Shown here one piece after another: positions 38,892 to 48,887 of a DNA stretch of 64,000 nt. Both the position numbers and the translations under genes were made by a program. Where the stretch lies: the NCBI GenBank assembly GCA_943787175.1, contig CALSLK010000008.1:1-64000 (forward strand), given 5' to 3'. The DNA comes from an uncultured Alphaproteobacteria bacterium. Lineage in GTDB: Bacteria > Pseudomonadota > Alphaproteobacteria > SP197. The number at the start of each line of letters is the position of its first letter. Within the stretch, counting starts at the first letter, position 1. The notes beneath the pieces were generated by a model. The model was not told where the DNA came from, did not search any database, and was given only the letters and a program-made list of their open reading frames with translations.

Positions 38892-40103
38892 TCAGCCGAC
38901 AACGTTTTCACGGCGCAAGGCCTCGATTTCTTCGGTGCTGAAACCAGCCTCAGCCAGGACTCCGTCGCTATGCTCTCCCTTGGTCGGCGCAGGTGTTTTT
39001 GCGCCACCGGGGGTTTCGGTCATTCGAACTGCAGTTTCAGCAACCTGGACGGTTTGGTCAGAGCCGGGATGTGCCAGTTCGACCATCAAACCACGTGCAG
39101 CCGCGTGGGGGCTGTCTGCGAGATCGGCAATGTGGTTGACGGGTCCGAACGGTACTTTACCGCCAAGCAACTCCTCAAGTTCCTTCTTGGTCCGGTTGCG
39201 GGTCCAGCCCGCCACGATGTCGTTGACCTCGTCACGCCGTGCAATGCGTTCATCGTTCTTGGCATAGCGCGGATCGGTGCCGATCTCGGGCTCGCCCATA
39301 AGGTCGGCAATCTTCACCCAGAATTGGTCAATGGGACAGCCCACCGCGACCCAGCCATCACGGCAAGGGAAGGTGCCAAAGGGCACGAAGAAGGGATGAT
39401 GGTTGCCTGCGGCATTGGCGTTGCCCGCACCATAGCCATGGGATGTGGCGGCGCGTTCGCACAGAGCGTGGATGGCGTCGATCATGGCAACATCGACAAA
39501 CTGACCCTGGCCACTCTCGCGGGCATGCAGCACGGCAGAGACGATGCCGAAGGCCGTCATCATGGCTGCAACCGTGTCGCCAACGCCGGGGCCGACCTTG
39601 GTGGGAGGGCCTTCGACCGGGCCGGTCATGTGCATAATGCCGCCCATGGCCTGGGCAACGATGTCGTAGGCCGGCCAGTCCTGATAGGGGCTGGCGCCGG
39701 TGCGTGGGTCGCCGAACCCACGGATCGTGGCGTAGACCAGCTTCGGGTTGATAGCGTTCAGGCTTTCATAGGAAAGGCCAAGCCGATCCATCACGCCGGC
39801 CCGGAAATTCTCGACCACGACATCGGCATCGCTTACCAGCCGCCGAAACACTTCCTTGCCCTGATCGGACTTCAAATCGATGACGATGGAGCGTTTGTTG
39901 CGGTTGATGCTTTGGAAGTATCCGCCGAAATGGCGTTCGTTATCGTCGTCAAGAAACGGTCCATAGCCGCGTGCAACTTCGCCGCTGGGTGCTTCGACCT
40001 TGATCACGTCGGCGCCTTGATCAGCCAGCATCATGGTGCAGTAGGGGCCCGACATCATTTGCGTGAGATCGAGAACACGGACTTTGGAAAGGGCACCGTT
40101 CAT
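38892..40103 (-). CDS. CaiB/BaiF family CoA-transferase
   Basis: VRVLDLTQMMSGPYCTMMLADQGADVIKVEAPSGEVARGYGPF...SINRNKRSIVIDLKSDQGKEVFRRLVSDADVVVENFRAGVMDRLGLSYE. Confidence 0.92.
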   Translation of the reverse strand: MNGALSKVRVLDLTQMMSGPYCTMMLADQGADVIKVEAPSGEVARGYGPFLDDDNERHFGGYFQSINRNKRSIVIDLKSDQGKEVFRRLVSDADVVVENFRAGVMDRLGLSYESLNAINPKLVYATIRGFGDPRTGASPYQDWPAYDIVAQAMGGIMHMTGPVEGPPTKVGPGVGDTVAAMMTAFGIVSAVLHARESGQGQFVDVAMIDAIHALCERAATSHGYGAGNANAAGNHHPFFVPFGTFPCRDGWVAVGCPIDQFWVKIADLMGEPEIGTDPRYAKNDERIARRDEVNDIVAGWTRNRTKKELEELLGGKVPFGPVNHIADLADSPHAAARGLMVELAHPGSDQTVQVAETAVRMTETPGGAKTPAPTKGEHSDGVLAEAGFSTEEIEALRRENVVG

Positions 40104-41035
40104 GAAGCCTCCCCTGCGAGATGCTGCCCCAACGCTGCAATATGGGCGGGGCCGACACCACAGCATCCGCCAATGATACCAACGCCTCGGTCGATCCAGC
40201 CCTGTGCCGCGTCTACGAATTCAGCAGGCGCACAGACTTCGTCGAACTGCCATTGCGGGTACTCAAAACGGCCGGAATTAGGATAGACCGCCACGGGACC
40301 TGACCAATGTTTGCGCAGGACATCAAGCGCCGCGTCGGACACGTCGAGATCGCTGTGCATGATTGACATGATGATGGACGCGTCGGCGGGCAATTCCGGC
40401 AAGAGTTCGGTGAGCACGGTATCCAGATGTAGAGGCGATAATCCCATTTCATCAGAACGCGTGAGCACGCCTGGGCCTTTGCCATCCCACTTGCAGGTGA
40501 AGCCCAGAATGATCGGAAGGCCGAAAGGCAGTGTTGCATTCAGGGCAGCACGGGTCAGGCCTGTGTCGCACAACATCTCCAGTGTGAAGAGATCAACACC
40601 GGCATCTGACAAGATCTTCGCCTGCTCTTCATAGTTTGCCTGAAGCTTCACCGGATCGGGCAGGCGTGAGCGATCGGACTGGGCGGCAAACGTTGATAGC
40701 GAACCGGCGAGCCACTGGGGAGCTTGTGCATCATGTTCGCCAAGCGTGTCACGGCAGAGTGATACCGAGAGGGCATTGAAACTCTCGACCTCATCACCGA
40801 AACCTGCGGGTTCAAGGACATGCCGGGCCAGAGCAAAGCTGTTGGTGATGTGCATGTGCGCGCCGCCCCTGATGTAATCGGCATGCACGCTGCAGACTTC
40901 CTTTGGATGGGTTGTCATGGCAGCAGCGCTCCACGCCTTGCCATGCATCGGCACATTGCGCCGGTCGAGTTCCGTGCCCATGGCACCGTCCATGAGGACG
41001 ATCTTGCCGTCGGCGAGGTAGGTCATGAGGTTCAT
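40100..41035 (-). CDS. Homocysteine S-methyltransferase family protein
   Basis: VLMDGAMGTELDRR, ADYIRGGAHMHITNSFALARHVL, C-terminal GGCCGVGPAHIAAL zinc motif. Confidence 0.9.
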   Translation of the reverse strand: MNLMTYLADGKIVLMDGAMGTELDRRNVPMHGKAWSAAAMTTHPKEVCSVHADYIRGGAHMHITNSFALARHVLEPAGFGDEVESFNALSVSLCRDTLGEHDAQAPQWLAGSLSTFAAQSDRSRLPDPVKLQANYEEQAKILSDAGVDLFTLEMLCDTGLTRAALNATLPFGLPIILGFTCKWDGKGPGVLTRSDEMGLSPLHLDTVLTELLPELPADASIIMSIMHSDLDVSDAALDVLRKHWSGPVAVYPNSGRFEYPQWQFDEVCAPAEFVDAAQGWIDRGVGIIGGCCGVGPAHIAALGQHLAGEAS

Positions 41036-41128
41036 GGCTGCGGGCTTCCTAAAGGTTTGGCGGATGCTATGGCCCTGAAACCAGATTGGCCAGTGGCCAT
41101 CACGTCCCTTTCGGCATTAGGATTGGGC

Positions 41129-42376
41129 ATGGCACATGTCACTATCATTGGCGCGGGAATTGTTGGCGCCTGCTGCGCTCGCTTCCTGCAGAAGTCGGGC
41201 CACGAAACCACCCTGATTGACAGGGTCGAACCGGGCATGGGCTGCTCGTTCGGCAATGCCGGCGTGATTTCGACGCCTGGCTCTTCCGTGCAGCCTCCCA
41301 GTCCCGGTTTGCTGAAAGATATTCCAGGCATGCTGTTTGAGCGCGATGGTACGGTCACTGTGCGCTGGCGTTACCTGTTGCGCCTGGCCCCCTGGCTGCT
41401 GGCCATGGCGCGCGGTTGCACCACAGCAGACCAGAAGCGCACCGGCGAAGCCATGGCCTCGCTGCTTTCGGGCACGACGCAGGCCTATGACACCATCGTG
41501 CGCGGCACCGATGCCGATAAGCTGATCCGTCGCAACGGCTCGCTGGGCATCTACCGTACCGAAGAGCAGTTCGAAGATGACCGTCCGCGCCGCGAGATGA
41601 ACGCTGCATTGGGTGCAACACAGGATGAACTCACGACCGAGGAATTGCGGCAGCTTGAACCCTCGCTGAGCGATGCGGTCACGCGCGCCGTCTATTTTCC
41701 GCTGGCATACAGCACGACCAATCCCGCCATGCTGACGCGTGGCCTGGCCGACGAAAGCCGTCATCAGGGCGGTACAGTGATTCAGGCCGAAGTGTTGGAT
41801 ATCCGCATTGAGAACGGCAAGCCCACTGCCGTGATTACCGACCAGGGTGAACATCCTGTCGACAAGCTGGTGATTGCTGCCGGTGCCTATTCGCACCGGC
41901 TGGCAAAGATGCTGGGCATCAGGGTGTTGCTTGATACCGAGCGTGGTTACCATATTGAGTTGCCGGAGATCGAAACGCGCCTGACGCGCCCGGCCATTCA
42001 TTACGAGCTGGCCTGCGGGATCAATCCGATGACCGACGGGCTGCGCTTTGCAGGCACGGTTGAGTTTGCCGGCGTTGATGCGCCTGAACACGAAGATCGT
42101 GCCAAGTCGATCTGGCGACGCAGCAAGGACATTTTGCGCGAAACGTCGGATGCCGAAAACCCGGAGATGACGACCTGGATGGGTCGGCGGCCCACCATGC
42201 CGGATTTCCGGCCGGTGATCGGTGCTGCGCCCGGTGTGGCTGATTGCTGGTTTGCCTTTGGTCATCAGCACCTGGGGCTGACCCTTGCTGCCCGAACCGG
42301 TGAAATCATCGGTGATCTCGTTTCCGGCCGCGATACAGGCATCGATCTGGAACCCTTCAGGGCGGATCGCTTCTAA
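41129..42376 (+). CDS. FAD-dependent oxidoreductase (D-amino acid dehydrogenase-like)
   Basis: VTIIGAGIVGACCARFLQKSGHETTLIDRVEPGMGCSFGNAGVIS; WMGRRPTMPDFRPVIG; FGHQHLGLTLAARTGEII. Confidence 0.9.
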   Translation: MAHVTIIGAGIVGACCARFLQKSGHETTLIDRVEPGMGCSFGNAGVISTPGSSVQPPSPGLLKDIPGMLFERDGTVTVRWRYLLRLAPWLLAMARGCTTADQKRTGEAMASLLSGTTQAYDTIVRGTDADKLIRRNGSLGIYRTEEQFEDDRPRREMNAALGATQDELTTEELRQLEPSLSDAVTRAVYFPLAYSTTNPAMLTRGLADESRHQGGTVIQAEVLDIRIENGKPTAVITDQGEHPVDKLVIAAGAYSHRLAKMLGIRVLLDTERGYHIELPEIETRLTRPAIHYELACGINPMTDGLRFAGTVEFAGVDAPEHEDRAKSIWRRSKDILRETSDAENPEMTTWMGRRPTMPDFRPVIGAAPGVADCWFAFGHQHLGLTLAARTGEIIGDLVSGRDTGIDLEPFRADRF

Positions 42377-42539
42377 AACGAGCCCTTTGAGCCGCCATAG
42401 TCCCGCCATAAGTCAAAATTATGCAGTGACCAACGATTCCTGACTTGCCTCTGGCATAATCAGATTGCAAGCTTATAGAGGGCTAATACACGCAGGTGGA
42501 AAACCACCGCGATTCTCAACCGATGCTTGGAAGCGTCAC

Positions 42540-44144
42540 GTGGATAAAAAGGAACTTCTCAAAAACGAATTCATCAAAGGCAAGGTATCGCGCCGCGATT
42601 TCAACGCCGGATTGATGGGCATGGGGCTGACAGCTGCTGCAGCAACCACGTTCATTGGTGCAACAATCAAGGAAGCAGAGGCTCAGGCCCCCAAAAAGGG
42701 TGGCCATCTTCTCGTCGCGACCCAGGATGATACCGCTGGCGGAACGGTCGATCCGATTCTGATGGTTAACTGGTCGGATCTGGATCGCAACGGCCCGCTT
42801 TCGAACCGTCTGCTCGAATCACGTCCCGGCGAAGGCGATAATGGTCTTGTCGGCGCTTTGGCGACCGAATGGGAATCCAATGCCGATGCCACGGAATGGT
42901 ATTTCCGTCTGCGCGAGGGCGTAGAGTTCCATAACGGCAAAACCATGACCGCAAACGATGTTGTACATTCGTTCAACCGTCATCACGCCGAAGACAGCCC
43001 CTCACCAGCGCGTGCCTACATCACCAGCGTGACCGAATTTGCTGCTGATGGCGACAACATGCTGGTCGTCAAACTCGATGCTCCCAATGCTGATATTCCC
43101 TACGTCTTGAGCGAGTATCACTTCTCGGTTCAGCCTGATGATCTCGAAGACTACAACACCGGCTATGTCGGCACTGGAGCCTGGAAGATTGAGGAACTGG
43201 AATGGGGCATCGGCTCGACGTTCGTGCGTCACGAGAACTACTGGAAAGAGGACGCGCCTTACGTTGATTCGATCGAGATTTTCGGCATTCCCGATAACTC
43301 GTCGCGCTTCAACGCGCTGCTCGCTGGCGAAGCCGACATCATCCGCAGCGTGGACAGCAGCTTCGTCTCTGCTCTCAACGATTCGGAAGATGCCAACCTG
43401 CTGGCAACCGCCAGTGGTTCGCATCTGACCTATCCGATGCGTGGCGACACGTCGCCCTACGACAACAACGATGTCCGTCTGGCCATCAAGAACGCCGTGG
43501 ACCGCGAGAAGTTCAATGAGATTGCGTTCAATGGTCTGGGAACTGTTGGCCGTGATCATCCGATTGCGCCGTTTGATCCCATGCACTGTGACGAGATCCC
43601 GCTGCGTGAAGCCGATCCCGACAAGGTTGCCTACCACCTCAAGCAGGCAGGCATGGAAAACCATGAGTTCGAGCTCAACGTGGCCGACAGCCTGTTCGGT
43701 GGTGCCGCCGCTGGCGAGGCCTTTGCCCAGCTGGCGCGTGACAACGGCCTGAACATGACGGCCAAGGTCAATCCTGCGGATGGCTACTGGGGTTCTGTCT
43801 GGATGACCGCACCCTGGTCGGGATCGTCCTGGGCCGGCCGTCCGGTTGCCGACATGATCTTCTCCATTGCCTACAAGGCGGGTGGCGATTGGAATGAGTC
43901 GTTCTTCGAGAATGAACGTTTCGATGAGCTTCTGCTGGCTGCGCGTGGCGAGGGAGACTTCGATCTGCGCAAGGAGATGTACTGCGAGATGCAGTGGATC
44001 CTCTACAACGATGGCTCGCAGATCCTTCCGATCTTCACGCCATGGCTCGACGGCACAAGCAGTCGCGTCATGGACCTTAAAGCCAATCCATATGGCTCCA
44101 TGGGTTATTGGTTCTGGGATCAGATTTGGCTTGCCGACGCCTGA
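42540..44144 (+). CDS. ABC transporter substrate-binding protein, family 5 (peptide/opine type), Tat signal
   Basis: SRRDFNAGLMGMGLTAAAATTFIG twin-Arg signal; LREGVEFHNGKTMTANDVVHSFNRH; YNTGYVGTGAWKIEE. Confidence 0.9.
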   Translation: MDKKELLKNEFIKGKVSRRDFNAGLMGMGLTAAAATTFIGATIKEAEAQAPKKGGHLLVATQDDTAGGTVDPILMVNWSDLDRNGPLSNRLLESRPGEGDNGLVGALATEWESNADATEWYFRLREGVEFHNGKTMTANDVVHSFNRHHAEDSPSPARAYITSVTEFAADGDNMLVVKLDAPNADIPYVLSEYHFSVQPDDLEDYNTGYVGTGAWKIEELEWGIGSTFVRHENYWKEDAPYVDSIEIFGIPDNSSRFNALLAGEADIIRSVDSSFVSALNDSEDANLLATASGSHLTYPMRGDTSPYDNNDVRLAIKNAVDREKFNEIAFNGLGTVGRDHPIAPFDPMHCDEIPLREADPDKVAYHLKQAGMENHEFELNVADSLFGGAAAGEAFAQLARDNGLNMTAKVNPADGYWGSVWMTAPWSGSSWAGRPVADMIFSIAYKAGGDWNESFFENERFDELLLAARGEGDFDLRKEMYCEMQWILYNDGSQILPIFTPWLDGTSSRVMDLKANPYGSMGYWFWDQIWLADA

Positions 44145-44168
44145 TCGATCCGATCAAGTTAAGGAAGA

Positions 44169-44199
44169 GGGGCTGGTCCAGCGGACCGGCCCCTTTTTT
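44169..44199 (+). terminator. Intrinsic terminator
   Basis: GGGGCTGGTCC-AGC-GGACCGGCCCC followed by TTTTTT. Confidence 0.9.
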
Positions 44200-44232
44200 G
44201 TGGGAACACAGGATAGAGTCTAGTTTGAGCCC

Positions 44233-45645
44233 ATGACTAAGACAGGCACGGAAGAACTGAACGCCCTGTTTGACCGTGGAGCAAAGCTCTATGGCGCTGG
44301 CAGAACGACAGCTGCTGCATCGGTTTATCGCAAGGCAGCAATACTGGCGCCCGATGACCCAACCGTGCGCTATCGTCTGGCAACAGCGCTGTGGCATGGC
44401 GAACACCGTGCCGAGGAAGCACTTGCTGAGCTGAAGGCGCTCGCTGAATCCTACCCCGGCAATGGAAGCATTCATCTGGCGATTGCCCAGATCGCCAATT
44501 CTCTGGGTCAACAAGAGGAAGCCGCTGAAGCGGCAGAACAGGCTCTGGCCGACGACTCAGGCCTGACGACGGCGTGGATTGAACTGGTCAACGCAAGCAA
44601 AGCGGGTGCCCGGGAAGCCTTGGGTGAGCGGTTGCGACAGGCGCTCGGGCAGCCGGGCTTGACGGAGAAGGCGGAGCGCGACCTCACGTTTGCACTGGGA
44701 CGGCTTGTGGACCAGGAAGGCGATGCGATCGCAGCATTTGAGCACTTCCAGATTGGTCATGGACTCGCTTCTGGGCATTGGAGCGGTGATGCAGACCGCA
44801 GGGCGGCAAAGAGGCTTCAGGAGCTTTTTACGCCTGATCTGCTTGAGGCCAGGGCAGGGCAGAGTGACCCAGACGATCGCATGATCTTTATCGTTGGCAT
44901 GCCGCGTTCGGGAACTTCATTGCTGGACCGCATGCTGGCAGCTCATCCCCAGGTCACAAGTGTGGGAGAGACAACGGGTGTTGGTGATGTCTGGCAGCTT
45001 TTGCAAAACAGGATCGGAAAGGACGCCGTTGCAGGAGCCTATTGCGATGCGTTGGATAGCAGAATGCTCAAGAGCGCTGCCAGAGCCTATTTTGATGCCA
45101 TCGGGCCGCGCCTTCATGATGCATCTGCTCTGCGGGTCATCGACAAGATGCCGCCCAACCATCTGTTTGCGCCGTTGATTGCGCTGATGTTTCCCGGCGC
45201 GCGGATCATTCTGATGCGCCGCCACCCATTGGATGTCGGGCTGTCCTGTTACAAGGTGGGTTTCGGTTTCGGGTTCGATTATGCCAACGATCTCGCCACG
45301 ATGGGCGAAGCCTATCGCCTGTTCGCAGATTTGACTTCCCGATGGCACGAGTTACTGGGGGCACGTCTTTTCGAGGTTCGCTATGAGACGCTGGTTACTG
45401 AACCCGAGCAGGAAATCGCGCGTGTCCTGGAACATTGCGGTCTGGCGTTTGACCCGATCTGTGCTGCTCCACCGCAAGGGGGTGGTCTCATCAAGACCGC
45501 TTCGGTGGCGCAGGCACGGCAACCGATTACTGCGCGGTCCGTTGGGCAGTGGCGCAAGGTCGAGGAACAACTCGGGCCCATGATCGCGGCAATGGGAGGC
45601 ATGGACTGGATCGAAGCACATGTCGCCGACGTCAACGGATGTTGA
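44233..45645 (+). CDS. TPR domain-sulfotransferase family protein
   Basis: N-terminal TPRs; IFIVGMPRSGTSLLDRMLAAHPQVTSVGET (PAPS loop); RVIDKMPPNHLFAPLIALMFPGARIILMRRHPLDVGLSCYK. Confidence 0.88.
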   Translation: MTKTGTEELNALFDRGAKLYGAGRTTAAASVYRKAAILAPDDPTVRYRLATALWHGEHRAEEALAELKALAESYPGNGSIHLAIAQIANSLGQQEEAAEAAEQALADDSGLTTAWIELVNASKAGAREALGERLRQALGQPGLTEKAERDLTFALGRLVDQEGDAIAAFEHFQIGHGLASGHWSGDADRRAAKRLQELFTPDLLEARAGQSDPDDRMIFIVGMPRSGTSLLDRMLAAHPQVTSVGETTGVGDVWQLLQNRIGKDAVAGAYCDALDSRMLKSAARAYFDAIGPRLHDASALRVIDKMPPNHLFAPLIALMFPGARIILMRRHPLDVGLSCYKVGFGFGFDYANDLATMGEAYRLFADLTSRWHELLGARLFEVRYETLVTEPEQEIARVLEHCGLAFDPICAAPPQGGGLIKTASVAQARQPITARSVGQWRKVEEQLGPMIAAMGGMDWIEAHVADVNGC

Positions 45646-47221
45646 ACCCCGTATAGCCATCTTCAGCGATCGTCTCGCAATGGAGACGGAATCTTCGCAG
45701 GCCCCCGACATAGGGCATGAAAACCCTGGCCTTGCCTGGAATATTGGCACCCATGTACCAGGAATCGGCCTGGGGATAGAGCGTCGCATCGGCGGTTTCG
45801 TTGACGTGGTCGACCCATGCGTTTTCCGCATCGGCATCGGCCTCAATCACACTGGCACTGTTCTCTTCCAACCAGCCGATGCAGTCGTCGATCCATTCGA
45901 CATGTTGCTCGATGGCGGTAACCACGTTGATCATGACCGAAGGGCTGCCGGGCCCCGTGACGGTAAAAAGATTGGGGAACCCTGCGACGGCAACCCCAAG
46001 GAGCGAGCGTGTGCCATCGGCCCATTTGTCACGCAGAACAGCGCCTTCGCGACCGACGATGTCGATGGCTGTCAGCGCGCCAGTCATGGCGTCGAAACCG
46101 GTAGCAAAGACGATGGTGTCGACCTTGTGCAGCTGCTCGCTGGTCTTGATGCCTTCATGGGTGATTGCCGTGATGGGCGTGGCGTTCAGGTCGACCAGGT
46201 CGACGTGGTCCAGATTGTAAGTCTCGAAGTAGCCGGAATCAGCGCAGAGTCGTTTGGTGCCGAAGGGGTGGCTGTTGGCACATAGCAGGTCGGCGATGGC
46301 AGGGTCGTTCACGCGTTTGCGGATCTGTTCGTGGGAGAACGCCGTGACAATGGCATTGGCTCGGGGGTCGGTCAGGACATCGTCGAATGGATACTGGGTA
46401 TAGAAACCACCTTGTCTCCAGCAGTCTTCAAGCACGCGGCGTTGTTCAGCTTCGTCCAGGTCCATCAGGGCAGTCCCGCCCTGGGGAACGAAATCGCCGG
46501 AGTTGGTATAGCGCGATTTGGCTCGGATCTCGGGATAGTTGGCCTTGCGTTCGGCCTCGACATCGGAAGGCATGGGGCAGTTCTGTGCGGGAACGCAATG
46601 GTTGGCAGTGCGTTGAAAGACAGTCAGTCGGCGGGCCTGATCCGCAATCTGGGGAATGGATTGAATGGCGGTTGAACCCGTCCCGATTACGCCAACCGTC
46701 TTGTCGGTGAAGTCGTAGCCTTCGTGTGGCCATTGTGCCGTGTGCAGCGTGTCGCCGCCAAACCTGTCGCGGCCTGGAATGTCTGGCCAGTTGGGCACGG
46801 ACAGACAACCAGTGGCCATGATGAGGTAACGCGTAACCATGGTTTCGCGATTCTGGGTTTCTACGGTCCAGGTGGACGCTGCCTCATCGAAGCTGGCTGC
46901 TGAAACTCTGGTGTCGAACGCGATGTCGGGCCGTAGCTCCAGCTTGTCGGCGACCTGGTTAAGGTATCGCAGAATAACCGGCTGTTCAGAGTAGCGTTCC
47001 GGCCAGCACCATTCCTGGTCAAGGTCGGGCATGAAGGAATAGGAGTATCCCAGGCTCTCGTTGTCGCAGCGCGCGCCGGGATAGCGGTTCCAATACCAAG
47101 TGCCGCCGACATCTGAGCCCTGTTCCAGGGCAATGACTTTCAACCCGCGTTTTTGCAACCGGTGAAGCATGTAGAGGCCGGCGAACCCGGCGCCGACAAC
47201 GATGGCATCGTATTGAGGCAT
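45632..47221 (-). CDS. Flavin-containing (Baeyer-Villiger type) monooxygenase
   Basis: YDAIVVGAGFAGLYMLHRLQKRGLKVIALEQGSDVGGTWYWNRYPGARCDNES; VGVIGTGSTAIQSIPQIA; FQRTANHCVPAQN. Confidence 0.93.
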   Translation of the reverse strand: MPQYDAIVVGAGFAGLYMLHRLQKRGLKVIALEQGSDVGGTWYWNRYPGARCDNESLGYSYSFMPDLDQEWCWPERYSEQPVILRYLNQVADKLELRPDIAFDTRVSAASFDEAASTWTVETQNRETMVTRYLIMATGCLSVPNWPDIPGRDRFGGDTLHTAQWPHEGYDFTDKTVGVIGTGSTAIQSIPQIADQARRLTVFQRTANHCVPAQNCPMPSDVEAERKANYPEIRAKSRYTNSGDFVPQGGTALMDLDEAEQRRVLEDCWRQGGFYTQYPFDDVLTDPRANAIVTAFSHEQIRKRVNDPAIADLLCANSHPFGTKRLCADSGYFETYNLDHVDLVDLNATPITAITHEGIKTSEQLHKVDTIVFATGFDAMTGALTAIDIVGREGAVLRDKWADGTRSLLGVAVAGFPNLFTVTGPGSPSVMINVVTAIEQHVEWIDDCIGWLEENSASVIEADADAENAWVDHVNETADATLYPQADSWYMGANIPGKARVFMPYVGGLRRFRLHCETIAEDGYTGFNIR

Positions 47222-47360
47222 GGTGGATCCAGAATGAGAGAGCAAATGTGGCGGCCTGTCTCGCACGGATGCTACCGCCTTGGAAATCGGCCTGTCGAGT
47301 CATTGAACGTGTGTTCAATCCGGGCTTCACTGCATCAGCTAGCTCTGGGGAGAGAGGCGC

Positions 47361-48887
47361 ATGGCGCGACCAATGAATGTCCTGTTTCTGATGGCTGATC
47401 AGCTCGCGCCGCACTTTCTGCCGGCCTATGGGCACAAGGTGGTGAAGACGCCAAGGCTGGATGCGATCGCTGCCGACAGCGCCATCTTCGATGCGCATTA
47501 CTCCAACTCACCGCTTTGCGTTCCGGCGCGTGCTGGTCTGATGACCGGACAATTGCCATCACGGGTCGGTGTCTTCGACAGCGGCTGCGATTATGAATTC
47601 TCCGTGCCGACGTTTGCCCATTATCTGCGCGCGAACGGCTATGTGACGGTGCAGAGCGGGAAGGCCCACAACATCGGTGCCGATCAGCTCCATGGACTGG
47701 AAAAGCGCCTGACGATGGATATCTGCCCGGCAGACAATTGCTGGTATGGCATCTGGGATGAGCCCGACCGCACACTGGACTGGTTTCATACGCTCAAGAA
47801 CGTCGTCAACGGTGGTGTTGCCGAGCGCGCCAGTCAGCAGGACCATGATTACGACGCAGCCCATGCTGCTGAACGCTGGATCTATGACTACGCGCGCGGC
47901 AACGACGAACGCCCGTTCATGCTGAAGGTTTCGTTCACCCATCCCCATGATCCCTATGTCACGCCACCAGCCTATTGGGACCGCTACCGGCACGATGAGA
48001 TCGACATGCCGATCACGACCTTCATTGCACCCCAAGAGCGTGATGCCCACGGCCAATGGCTTTACAGCCACTATGACCGAGGGGAGTACGAGGTTACTGA
48101 CGAAGACATCCGCACGTCACGCCATGGCTATTACGGTTCCATTGCGCTGGTCGATGATCTGATCGGCAAAGTACTCGATGCACTCAAGGCCGCACGGTTG
48201 GACGAAAACACGGCCATTGTCTTCACGGCGGATCATGGTGACATGCTGGGTGAACGCGGCAGCTGGTACAAGATGAGCTTTTACGAGCAGGCCTGCCGCG
48301 TGCCGCTGATGATCTCCCTGCCGGGGCAGAAGGGTTCACGTCGGATCAGTCAGTGCACGTCCCTGATGGACCTGATGCCTACCTTGCTCGACATGACGTT
48401 GGAGGGCGGTGCCGACAACCTGGTTGAGCCCATTGATGGTCGCAGTCTTATGTCGCTGGCGGCAGGCGATGCTACGGGCTGGGCAGACGAGACGGCGTCC
48501 GAGATTTTCTTTGAAGGTGTACGTGCGCCGGGCATGTTGATCCGCCGGGGCACCCGGAAGTTCGTCCACTGGGAAGGTGGGCCATGCTCCCTGTTTGATC
48601 TGGCCGTCGATCCCCATGAACACAACAACCTGGTCAATGATCCCGATTGTGCCGGGGAAGTGGCCGCTTTTGAAACCGAAGTGCGGCAGCGCTGGCCGCT
48701 GGAGGAACTGACCGAGCGCATTCTGTTGAAACAGCGCCGCAACGCGCTGGTCTTCAAGGCGCTCATGTCGGGCGACGTGACGCCACTTGATTTCCAACCT
48801 CATGACGATGCTTCGAAACGTTACTATCGTGGCTACGGAAACTGGCATGAAGCCGAAGCGCGCGATTTCCTTAGGTTCGATCAATGA
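47361..48887 (+). CDS. betC: Sulfatase, choline-sulfatase-like
   Basis: NVLFLMADQLAPHFLPAYGHKVVKTPRLD; SPLCVPARAGLMTG (CxPxR); C-terminal LVFKALMSGDVTPLDFQPHDDASKRYYRG resembles the choline-sulfatase C-terminus. Confidence 0.8.
   Translation: MARPMNVLFLMADQLAPHFLPAYGHKVVKTPRLDAIAADSAIFDAHYSNSPLCVPARAGLMTGQLPSRVGVFDSGCDYEFSVPTFAHYLRANGYVTVQSGKAHNIGADQLHGLEKRLTMDICPADNCWYGIWDEPDRTLDWFHTLKNVVNGGVAERASQQDHDYDAAHAAERWIYDYARGNDERPFMLKVSFTHPHDPYVTPPAYWDRYRHDEIDMPITTFIAPQERDAHGQWLYSHYDRGEYEVTDEDIRTSRHGYYGSIALVDDLIGKVLDALKAARLDENTAIVFTADHGDMLGERGSWYKMSFYEQACRVPLMISLPGQKGSRRISQCTSLMDLMPTLLDMTLEGGADNLVEPIDGRSLMSLAAGDATGWADETASEIFFEGVRAPGMLIRRGTRKFVHWEGGPCSLFDLAVDPHEHNNLVNDPDCAGEVAAFETEVRQRWPLEELTERILLKQRRNALVFKALMSGDVTPLDFQPHDDASKRYYRGYGNWHEAEARDFLRFDQ

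Noticed and set aside
38616-40286. 556-aa plus-strand ORF across the CaiB/BaiF genes
   Set aside because: Antisense to a well-supported CoA-transferase; composition typical of shadow ORFs.
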